Shown piece by piece: positions 12,201 to 24,200 of a stretch of DNA of 64,000 bases (the first letter of the stretch is position 1; every line of letters begins with the position of its first letter). The stretch is from the NCBI GenBank assembly GCA_037367405.1, contig JAZKJV010002947.1, forward strand, positions 1,114,676 to 1,178,675. Reading direction: 5' to 3'. Source of the stretch: Ottelia alismoides. Its lineage: Eukaryota > Streptophyta > Magnoliopsida > Alismatales > Hydrocharitaceae. Position numbers and translations under genes: made by a program. The notes below the pieces were generated by a model. That model saw only the letters and a program-made list of their open reading frames with translations, ran no database searches and was not told the origin of the DNA.

Positions 12201-15200
12201 TAATTATTTAAAGAAAATATGCAACTAATTTGAAATACAAATTAAGGACGACAATCCCTAGTTTTGAAAAAGTCTCAAATCCGCAATTTTTAAATTCAAC
12301 TCGTCAAATTGGGAATTATTGCATAATCAACCATGCACTCCTTTTCTTCCTTCCAAAGAAGTATGTGTCTGAGTTGATGGAAAACTTCCGACCTATTGCA
12401 TTATCAAACGCTTATTATCTAGTGATTTCCAAGGTACTTGTTAATAGAATGACCGACATCTTGGATGACATTATCTCCCATGTGCAGTCGGCTTTTATAC
12501 TAGGTCGGTAGATTGGAGACAACCTCGCAGTTGCGATTGAGATAATAGCTGGCTGGAATTGATGGAGAACATGTGGACTGCTATGGGAAATTGATTTCTC
12601 TAAGGAATATGACACATTAGACTTATGTTTCTTGTGGTTTGCCCTAACAAAACACGGTTACCCAGACTAGTGGATTACATGGATGAAGAGATGCATTACA
12701 CTGCATTCTATTCAATAATGATCAATGGGCATCCAGAGGGTGGTTTGTTCCAACCTTAACGTGGTGCGAGGCATGGTTGTCCATTGTCCTCCATGTTATT
12801 TATTTTGGCCATAGATGCACGGGCTTTTATGGTGCTACAGGTGACCTGTCGGAGTATTCAGGAAACTCGTTGGGTGATAATACTATTCCTCTCATGCAAT
12901 ATGCAAGTGATACCGTCTTTTTTATTGAAGGAGGAAAAGAGGAGGCATTAGGAATGATGACAATGCTTGAACATTTTGGTGAGCTATATGGTTAGAACTA
13001 AACATTGACAAATCGTCTGTTATCAACATTGGCTTGTGGACTGCCACTGACGTGTTTTACAGACTGGTTACCAATAATTAAGAAGATGGAGAGAAAGATT
13101 GCAGATTGGAAGGCCTCATTACTTTCTCGTGGAGATCGCATGGTGTTGGTGAAGGTTGTCCTCACGACAGTCCCAATATTTTTTGTGTTAATGAGACTTC
13201 TCCCTATTGGGATTCACCAACAGCTAAAGATGATTATGCGAAGGTTTTTTGGAGCAAGTCAGTGCAATGATTGTCATGCATAGATTTGGTTGAGTGGGAA
13301 ACCGTCACTCCTAGGGGGAAGGGGGACATGGGATCTCACAACTAGAAACTGTGAATAAGGCCTTGCTCTTGATGTAGATTGCTAGGATCTGTGGGAATGA
13401 TAAGGGCCTCTGTTGTAGAATCATTCGTGGCTCATATGGGATTCATACTTAGTCTGTTTTGGTGAATCACCCTTTTTTTTCTCATCTACTTTCTGGAAGG
13501 GGATTTCTTCTCTGGTGCTCGTAGTTTCCTACCCTATTTCATCATGTACTTGGGTATGGTTGTCCCTTTTGTTTTTTGGATCGTTAACTTGACTGACCAT
13601 GGACCTCTAACATTTCATTTCGCCATATTGTTTGCCCCTTCCTCTATCCAGGACGCCTCAATGCTAGAATGATGAGTTGGAGGTAGTTGGATGCCAGGAT
13701 TCCACTCCGATTTCTCCGATCAGCGGATAGATTAGTTCTTAGAGATGTTGGAAGTCATTAGCAGATTTGATGGTATGGGAGAGGGAAGAAGCCATTAGGC
13801 GTGGAGATATGGAGATTTTTTGGTGAGACATGCCTATAGAACTATTGATAGGCTTCCAAATCTGATGCCATAGAATTTTATTTGGGATTGCAGATTTATT
13901 TGGGACCTGAAGGTGCCAACTTGCTTAAGAGTTTTCTTATTTCTATTACACACAGACAGATCATGACGAGAGATTGTTGGGCTAGGATATTTGGGAGAGT
14001 CAGGGACATATGTCCTCTTTTTGTCGTGGAAGGGGAGTCCATCAACCACATTTTCTTTGCCTGCGAGAAGATAAAGGTGATGTGCAAGTTTTGGGATTGG
14101 ACCGGGTTATCACTATTGTCCTTGACGAAATCTGGGACTCACTTTTCAATGCAAAGATTCAACTCCAACAATGAGATGCTTCACCCTATTGTGGCAATCT
14201 GGGCTATCTAGTCATCCTGTAATGGTGAGTCAGAAACCGTCACTCTTAGGAGGAAGGGGGACATGGGATCTCACTACTAGAAACTGTGAATAAGGCTTTA
14301 CTCTTGATGCAGATTGCTAGGATCTGGGGCCACAATAAGGGCCTCTGTTGTAGAATCATTCGTGGCTCATATGAGATTCATGCTTAGTCTGTTTTGGTGA
14401 ATCACCCTTTTCTTTCCTCATCTGCTTTCTGCAAGGGGATTTCTTCTCTGATGCTCACAATTTTCTACCCTATTTCATCATGTACTTGGGTATGGTTGTA
14501 CCTTTGCTTTTCGGATCGCTAACTTGACTGACTGGACCTCTAACGTCTCATTTCCCCATATTGTTTGCCCCTTCCTCTATCCAGGACACCTCGGTGGCAG
14601 AATGATGAGTTGGAGGTAGTTGGATGCCAAGATTCCACTCTGATTTCTCCGATCAGCGCATGGATTAGTTCTTAGAGATGTTGGAGGTCATTAGCAGATT
14701 TGATGGTATGGGAGAGGGAAGAGGCCATTAGGCGTGGAGATATGGAGATTTTTCGATGAGACGTGCCTATTGAACTTTGATAGACTTCCAAATATGATGC
14801 CATAAAATTTTATTTGGGATTGCAGATTTATTTGGGACCTGAAGGTGCCAACTTGCTTAAGGGTTTTCTTATGGCTATTGCACTGAGACGGATGTGATGA
14901 GAGATTGTTGGGCTAGGATATTTGGGAGAGGTAGGGACATATGTCCGCTTTTTGTCGTGGAGGGGGGAGTCCATCAAACACATTTTCTTTGCCTGCGAGA
15001 AGACAAAGGTGGTGTGCAAGCTTTGGGATTGGACCGGGTTATCACTATTGCCCTTGAAGAAATCTGGTCTCACTTTTCAATGCAAATTGCAAAGATTCAG
15101 CTCCAACAATGAGATGCTTCACCGTATTATGGCAATCTTGCATTCTAGTTATCCCATAATGGTGAGTCGAACACCGTCAATCTTAGGAGGAAGGGGGACA

Positions 15201-18200
15201 CGGGATCTCACAACTAGAAACTGTGAATAAGGCTTTGCTCTTGATGCAGATTGCTAGGATCTGGGGCAACGATAAGGGCCTCTGTTGTAGAATTTTTCGT
15301 GGCTCATATGAGATTCGTGCTTTTTCTGTTTTGGTGAATCACCCTTTTCTTTTCTCTTCTGCTTTCTGGAAGGGGATTTCTTCTCTGATGCTCACAATTT
15401 CCTACCCTATTTCATCATGTACTTGGGGATGGTTTTCCCTTTGCTTTTTGGATCGTCAACTTGACTGACTGTGGACCTCTAGCATCTCATTTCCCCATAT
15501 TGTTTGCTCCTTCCTCTATCCAGGACGCCTCGGTGGCAGAATGATGAGTTGGAGCTAGCTGGATGCCAGGATTCCACTCTGATTTCTCCGATCAGTGCGT
15601 GGATTAGTTCTTAGAGATGTTGGAGGTCATTAGCAGATTTGATGGTATGGGAGAGGGAAGAGGCCATTAGGCGTGGAGATATGGAGATTTTTCGATGAGA
15701 CGTGCCTATTGAACTTTGATAGACTTCCAAATCTGATGCCATAAAATTTTATTTGGGATTGCAGATTTATTTGGGACCTGCAGGTGCCAACTTGCTTAAG
15801 AGTTTTTTTATGGCTATTGCACAGAGATGGATCATGACGTGAGATTGTTGGGCTAGGATATTTGGGAGAGGCAGGGACATATATCCTCTTTTTGTCGTGG
15901 AGGGGGAGTCCATCAACCACATTTTCCTTGCCTGCGAGAAGACAATGGTGGTGTGCAAGCATTGGGATTGGATCGGGTTATCACTATTGACCTTGACGAA
16001 ATCTGGGACTCATTTTTCAATCTAAAAATTCAACTCCAACAATGAGATGCTTCACCCTATTATGGCAATCTGGGCTATCTAGTTATCCCGTAATGGTGTT
16101 ATTGTCTCATTGGATCATTTTTATGTAGAGAATGTAATTATTCACTCGAGGACTCTCCTTGAGTCTTGGCATTGATAACGGTAACCCTGGTATCTCTCCT
16201 TTAGTTCTCTTTTAATTTAATAAACTTGGAGTGGACACCGTATTTGCTGTTTTATACTTCAAAAAAGTGACATTATCTTTCCCAAATGCTTTGATGATTG
16301 TCTTTAAACTTCAACATGTGTTTGTGGTCTTCACATGCGAAGATGCATCAACAGATTTCAAGAAAATCCTCTTTCCATCACAATATTATGAGGAAGTTGA
16401 TGGTATGCTTCCGTGTGTAACTCAACCATCACACATCAATGTCACCACATATTTTGACCACCTTATCTTCAGTCCCTTGATGCACATATTCATTCATCAC
16501 TTCCTTCTTAATTGCAAGATACTTGTGCATGGTCTTGTATGATCTGGAAGCTTTCACTCCCATCCATGGTCTCAAATTTCAGCGAAATTCGGTCGAATTT
16601 TTGTCGAATATCGATATCCAGACGAAATCGAAATTCGACCGAAATGATCGAAATATGGGGGTCCTAGTACAAAAAATGGCCGAAATGACTGAAATTCCTG
16701 TCGAAATTCCACCGAAATTCTGTTTTGGTCAATACCGAATGGTGACCGAAACTGACATTTAGGGCCTTGCTCCCATCTTTGAAGCGACGATCTCATTGAT
16801 TGCGTGTTGCAAAAAAATCCGCTAGCAATTTTCGAAAGAATGATCTCTTCAAAAAGATAACTTGCTAAAGACCCTTTCGCTCTATCTGGCATTCAAAAGC
16901 ACGTCAGTCACTGTCTTTAGTCTTGTTTTCTTGTTTGGATTATACTGTATGGAGTCAGTCCTCTTCAAGAAGGGGTTGACTCCCTTCCCTTTGCGTTTTT
17001 TAATCAGTGGTGGAGCTGGTGCACCCTCAGAACCACTTCCAATGCCACCGACACCATAGATACTACTCCCTTGAGCACCATTGAGTTCTTGCCTCTCAAA
17101 CTCGCTCCTTAATGATTCTTGTGTTGCCCTTATATATGCCCTCTTCTCAAGGGGGGTTTGAATATCAGGAGTGTAGGCAATCATTGCCATTAGAATTGGA
17201 TAGAATATTGAACTCCTAACTTAAACCTGAACTCGTTGAATTCTTTGTACCTTCTTTCCCTATGTTGATCCTTCTCCTTCTTCCCCTCCAAGTTGGCCTT
17301 CACAGGATCCCTAACACTCCTCAAACGTGTACATGGCAACATTTTGTTGCCAATAAGATGATGTTTCAATCTAGTAATCTCCCCTCCTCCCAATCTCTTC
17401 CCACAGAATTTGTATCCTGGCATGGACTTATTGCTATCTAGTGCAGTGACATACATCCGTCTAATTTCCACATCGTCTCTCTGGCCCTTAGAAGCCTTTC
17501 GAGTGGAATGTGAATCCATGATGTTAATTCTCGAGTGAAACCTGCTAGAAAATTAGGAAACACCCATAAAACACACAGTCTGAATAATTGTTTAGTTGCT
17601 ACTAATTTCTGTGTACTTTTTGATCCACTAAATTTATATTGTTTAAAATAAATGAATAAATAACTAAAGTCATGAATTAATAGTAGTTAACATGATATTC
17701 AAGCTTATATATTAAAATTTGTAAGAAAAATCAATTTAAAGTCATAAATCTAGAATAGAATTAATAGTCTTGAAGAAATCAATCAAAACCCACAAAAGAA
17801 TCTTCATAATATGTCAAAAAATACATGAAATCTTCTTGGAAAAACTCAGGAGTATCCTTTCAAAAAAACTCAAGAATAAAAAATTATGTGACAAAATAAG
17901 CAAAAATGCTAAAAATCTGCTAAAAATGATCTAAAAAAATGAAGACAATCGGATGCTATACCTTCACCAAGCCTTGGGCGACAGGAACATCCCTCTCTTC
18001 TCCCATGAAAAGAGGACCAGAATGGGTGCTGTATAGCCCATATTGGTCCATAGGCTGAAAAGAAATAAAGACAATCTTTCTTTTATGGCGATACGTTTGC
18101 ATCGTCCGGTATCTCACTGATATATCACCCTTGTTACCTTCATGTTCACAAGCTGTTCCAAGTGTTGTATCCATGAGCTGTTAGTCTTTGCACAATCTTT

Positions 18201-21200
18201 TTCTCTGTGATGAAGCTGATCTTATTTCAACAAATAACATGTAATTGAAATAGAGAATGCCCATGCACATTAGTTTGGAGAGAATTTTGAAAGTGTACAT
18301 ATGCGAGTTCACATAATACATATGCGAGTAGTGTACATTGAATCCATGTAGCCGACCCTACTTGTAGTGGGAGAAGGCTTAGTACATAGTACATATGCGA
18401 GTTCACATAATACAAGTATGCTTTTGCTCCATAAAGTATCAATAAGCTGGTATATGTCTAGAATACAATGAAATGTCTGCTTTACAAACACCACTATTTG
18501 AAACAGTTGAGAACTATTCCCAAAATACGAGACTTTTGCTTTTCTCCGTAACATTGGAAGCTTTTATTCATAATTTGCCATTTTTATCTTAGGGGTTATT
18601 CCGAAATATAGGCATGCACGTTTTTGAGTTTTGATCTCATATAGTTTTTTCTCAGACATTGAGGGAATTCACAGTAGTTGCAACGTCTGAAGTTCAATCT
18701 CTGACATCACTTTATGGCGTAGTGGTATGCTAACTCAATTCTATTGGTAACTAATTTGAGGGAGATACTATGTTGACTGATATACTGTGTCTTACCACTA
18801 AAAAACCAACAGGGTAGAAATGCAGACGCTCTTGCCGTGTATTTTGGTGAAGATCCAGCACGTTGTCCATTTGAACAAGGTAGAGTCATGCTTCTGATTT
18901 GTTTTGATGATATTTTTTTCTGTTTTTATTAAAAAGAGATTTATGTCTGCTTTATTCATGGTTTAATCAAATGCTTCATTTGGAATCATTATCGTAATTT
19001 GATCTGACTTGACCTGAACGGAGATCAGCCCTTTTCACTCCAAGTTATTTGATAGTATTTTGATTCACACGTGTTATATTTCCACTTACTCAATCTTTGA
19101 CCTATGGTTTTTCGATTGATATTTACTTTAATGATAGGTGAACAAACATGACAATCTCATGGTTAAAGCAATGTGCTATTTTTTGTATGGTGAAAGGTTC
19201 TCTTCTTCTCGCTTCTAATGTTTATAGAGAAAAACGCTGATTACTAAAATGCAGAAAGATTATCAACATAATCGTTACATAAGTTAGGGCAGGAGTTACA
19301 CTGATCTTGGTTAACAATCCATGTACATATATCGGTGACTGCATGTTTAGTTTCCATATATTGTAGTAAAAAGAGTTAACATTAGATTTTGCCAGTGTAA
19401 GTTAGTATTCAACTGCATACTTTTGTTTAAAAGTTAAAGGGTGACTTTTAATTTTACGAAGATCACCTGAATCTACAGAGTGCAAGTTTAGAGACGAGTT
19501 TACGATTATGAAGTGCATGCTCAAGACCTTTTGGGAAAGGGATGCATGCTTTTTGGAATACATTTTCGCATACTGTCCAACACCTGTAAGGTCAAAACAA
19601 AATTGTATTTAACCCATCAACCTGTACGAAAACTGTTTTTTCTCTGGAATGTCCTCTTAAGATTTCATTGTTTTTATATACTTTATTGAGGTTATTTCTC
19701 TTAAGATGATGGAGTATGCCCCTACCTATATAATTATTGCATTTTTCTCCCCATCGTGTCAGAGATGGGCTCTGACTCTCGCAGTCAAATTAGAAGTCCG
19801 ATATTTTTGTTTGCATTTTTGTGCTGTATCATGGGTTCCAACGACAGCTACATGAATTTATATCTAGTGTGCATATGTTATTGAATATCTCCATAGCTGT
19901 GGAAAGAAAATATGAGTTGTTTATTTATGGGGCCTTGGGGTTCTTTTATATATAGAGGAGAAACCCTTGTGGGTAGATTACATACTAGAAGCAAATGAAA
20001 TAAAAAAACATAAAACAGATAATGAAAAATATATTTCAACACTCACCCTCAAGATGTTGTATAGGTGTCAATCATGCTCAACTGGAATATCTTTGAAATG
20101 GCCTTCTGGTAGAACCTTGGTGAAAAAAATATGTTGTCTATTTCCCTGAGCTGACGTGGGAAGTAGAGATAAAATCCTTCTGAATCATGTCATATGTATA
20201 GTGACAACCTACCTCAATGTGTTTGGTCCTCTCATGGAAGGTAGGGTTGTTGGCACAAGGAGCATCATGGTTGTCATATAGTAGATGCATGGGAAGAGGC
20301 ACACCAGTAGTTAGGTCAGTCAGAATGGATTTGACCCACATCATCTCAGAGCTCCCTCACGCCATGGTTATGTACTATGGCTCAATTAGATCTAAAAACA
20401 CAGCATGGTTTTTGGTCGTCCATGATACTAAAGAGCTCTGCAAATTTGGAGATGGATTTCTTGTCCTTGGGCATCCTGCATAGTCTGCATCAACACATGT
20501 TGTGATGGCAAGGGATGTCCCTCTACTAAAGAGCAACCTGATACTTAAAGAGGACTTCAGATACCTCGAAATCATGTGAACCACATTCATATGTGCCTGT
20601 CTCGGCTACTCCATTAACTGGCTAACTTTTCTCACAATAAATGGGATGTTTAGTCTAATAACGGTCACATATAGGAGCTTCCCATCAAGTTCATTATATC
20701 TCTGCTTTTCCACATTCTCTGTATCATATCATATAGCTTCATGCCGAGATCCATGGGAGTAGTGGTAGGTTTGCAATCTGCCATACTTGTCTCTGAGAGG
20801 AGACATGTAACATACTTCCTTTTGGTTATTTACAAGACCATGCTGGTTCCTAGAGAACTCAAGCCCTAGTAAGTATTGTATATCATCAAGATCCTTGGTG
20901 GTAAACTGTTGTCGAAGGAACTCCTTAACCGTACTAATACCATGTACATCATCTCTTATAACAATGATATCATCAACATAGACTAGAATAACAACGATAC
21001 TTCTCTGAGTCCTCTAAAAAAGTAGTGAATAATCTGCAGACGATCTCGTGAAGTCATGATGCTCTATTAAGTCTGAAAGCTTCTACAATCATGCTCTAGG
21101 ACTCTGCTTAAGACTATATATAGCTTTATGAACTTTGTAAACCTTCTAACACCCCCTCTCAACAACGAATCCAGGTTGATGCTGCATGTAGACTTCGTTA

Positions 21201-24200
21201 TGCAAATCTTTATATAGAAAGGCATTCTTCACATCTAGCTGGATATGAACCAATCCTGTATCACTGTAACATGGAGAATGATCGATAGTGTAGAATGATG
21301 GGCCACATGAAAGAACATTTCGTGATAGTCTACCTCATGAGTCTAGGTGATCTCATAGACCACAAGTCCAACCTTGTAGCAATCAACGTTGACATTTGCA
21401 CGATGCAACCAAAATAGAAGTCCCTGTAGGAGCAATAACGAAGCTCCATATGCCATGACTGTAGTGCTGTCAGCTCCTCTTCCATAGTAAGATGTCATTG
21501 GCTGTCTCGCATAGCCTCCTATTATGTTCGTGGGATCTCTACAGCTGTGGGACCGGCGACAAACCTCTCGAAATCTTCTGAAAAACATCCCAAAGAAACA
21601 TAGGCATCGAGAGTATACACAACATATGTATGCCTCCGCTTGCGGAGAGCAATGGGCATATCAAGGTTCTCTGTACCATCTAGACATGTAAAGTAGCCTG
21701 GTGTACAGACAAATCACCAGTGCCATCAATAGAAATAAAGTACTCATAATATACTTGGGGTGCATTGGATGATGGGAAAGGCCCATGAGTAGGGGTTATA
21801 GAAGGTGGCCTACGAATGTAAAAATACAGTAAAACTTGAGCCAACATACTGAGAAGTGGGAACATAGGAGTAACCGCAATAGGTGGGAGCGATAAAGGTA
21901 GTAGTGGTATATGAGGAACTGCAACTGGAGGTGGTGGCGTAGGAGGGTGTATCATATGGAGTCGACCTGTTACCTGCATGAGAAAAATACATGAGCAAAG
22001 ATCCTTCTCAAGAAACGCAATTGAGAAAGGAATCTTCTCTCCTATCACAGAGAATGGCATACGGTTCACCATGTAACAAATGATGAGGACCACATCTCCT
22101 ACAAAGAATGAGGGACACAACTCTAAAAAGGATCATCCTAGTCATATTTTGTAAATGACAGTGTTTGCGTTCAATGTTGTACAAAATGAGAATGTAGAAG
22201 CATATTAGAGATAAAGAATTTAAACCACTGGGATTTTATGTAGAGCCCTATTCTATACGATGCGTGGTGAAATCTCATGAGAATCAACTTAAAGGATTGG
22301 CGTTTATAATAATCTCTCTCTCTTTTATTACATGTGGTGTGGGGCTTCTTATATAGCTCCACCAGTAAGATCAAGTCCCACTCACAAACAATGTAGGACT
22401 AAATGTTGAAGAGTTTTATGTTATGCCACTGTTTTACAATTATTTATTTCTTTTGTCCATAATATGTAACTTGCCCATTAGGGTTTCTCTCTTCTATATA
22501 AGAGAACCCTTGGGCTCTACAAATAAACACAACAAGTATTCTTCTTCACATGGTATCAAAGCGGCGGTCATAGATCGAAGCCTGAGCTGAAATCCTAACC
22601 CTACCTTCTAGCCCCTCTCTGCGCGTCGTCCCTCTCCGCGCGACGTCGCCTCTGAGCGCCACCTCCTCCACGCCCCATCAGCCCCTCACACACCCAACTG
22701 CCTCGCGCGCAACAACCCCTCGTGCTGGTGCTCAGAAGCAACCACGTGGCTGGTGGCGTCGCCCAGGGTGGGCCTCGACTTCTCGAAAGCCCTGATTTCA
22801 TCATCATTGGTATGATTTCAGATATTTAGGGTCCAATTTATCTATTTTTATAAAAATCAAACCGTAATCCTTCTGAAGATGGTTGTAATATGAGTCTAAG
22901 ATCACAAATATCTCATTTCATGTCCGTTTAGACACGACACAATAGGTCTAATGTCCTAGTGATTGTTCATGATATCAAACAACAGAGTTGATACATCATC
23001 TACGAGTGACTTCAAGGGTCCCGTGCCTATTATCAAGATAGACGGTACCAACTACGAGTTGTGGGCAATGCCGTTCATGAATCCGATGCAGTGTCACGAC
23101 AAGAAATATATTCTGATGCAGGATGGGCCAGTAGACGAGATTGGGACCAACGCCTCATGGTAGGCTGATGATGCGTATGCCAAGGTGTGACTATCTGGTA
23201 CCGTTTCAATGAAGATAACCAACGATATCCTAAGTCAACCCACAACAAAAGCAATGTGTGACATTCTAGCAGGAACATACTCGTAGGCGAAGAATGAGTC
23301 GAAGATGCCGTAGCTTCAACACGATATCTTCACGACCTAATAAGGTCATCGTCCCCTTCACACAATGTATACATCTCTAAGGGGTATGTTTGAGTGACTT
23401 CGCAGCTACATACCCTTGATAGCCTCTCCAAAGCAGCATAAGGCCTACAGAGACTATCGTGACAGGTATTTTTCTAGCTGCGCTCAACCCAAAATATGAC
23501 TCGGCTCGCTTTCAACTTCTTACCGATGCTACCATACCTTTTATGGAGGAGGCATAGCACATGCTGAGCCGATTGAGTATCTCCTCAGCCACATTCAGAC
23601 TTCATCAACTATGGCTACATCACGCAGTAGAGGTGAATCTACTCCTTTCAGAGAACGAGGCACACATGACAGAGGTGCTTCACGCCCACATCAAACATGT
23701 TTATATTGTCAGCGCACATGTCATTCAGAGGATACGTGCTACTCTAAGCATGGATTTCCACCATTAGCTCTGTTGGAGTAGTTGTTATGTGCGCCTATTG
23801 AATTGTAGCAGGGTAAATGGATCCTGGAGAAGATCCATTTACCCCATCTAGTGTTTAGTCCCACATTGTCCAATGGTGGGACTTGGAGGCTCTGGAGAGG
23901 CTATATAAGGAGCCCCAGACCTCCTGTATCCATTGAGAAAGTGCAATGCAAAATATACTCCTTTGAGGGCTTCTCCCGTGGTTTCATCCCGCTCCTCATG
24001 GAGTAGGGTTCCACGTTAAACCTTGTGTTCTTCATGTTTATTCTTCTTTATTCTCTGATTCCACTTCCGCATCTATTTCTTAACATGGTATCAGAGCGGG
24101 TTCGATTCTTGAAGATTTGTTCTTAAATTGTTTTATGTATTTTTCGAGAGTCAGATTGTGATGAAGATTTATATGTGAATTTGTTCGAGTTTTGCACGAG

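Larger units (their letters stand above)
10420..16225 (+). mobile_element. L1-type LINE, decayed, with triplicated 3' region
   Basis: ORF2 remnants in order: endonuclease start [19 protein letters not shown] (10423-10480), endonuclease core GGDFNVTL (about 10841-10866), linker (11340-11545), an inserted LTR-like repeat (about 11870-12240), RT (12384-13000, [37 protein letters not shown]), RT thumb (13074-13240, [20 protein letters not shown]) and zf-RVT. The RT active site reads YASD instead of Y/FADD at about 12897-12912, so the first catalytic Asp is lost. Many stops and frameshifts confirm it is dead. From 13292 to 16098 the 3' part is present three times in tandem. The 3' limit near 16220 is approximate and no poly-A was seen. 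Confidence 0.85.
3475..18655 (+). other. Giant formin intron (15.2 kb)
   Basis: The donor GTATTA at 3475 and acceptor TTTTTTCTCAG ending at 18655 bound a 15,181-base intron. The flanking exons are both phase 0 and adjoin in the FH2 protein family (SEVFHK followed by TLREF). It contains the L1, RTE, hAT and MITE features listed separately. Confidence 0.85.

Noticed and set aside
20138..22807. One plus/minus Copia element spanning 19898-22550
   Set aside because: The 3' LTR at 19898-20041 belongs to a minus-strand element, while 22404-22550 is a plus-strand LTR followed by a plus-strand PBS and gag. They are separate elements.
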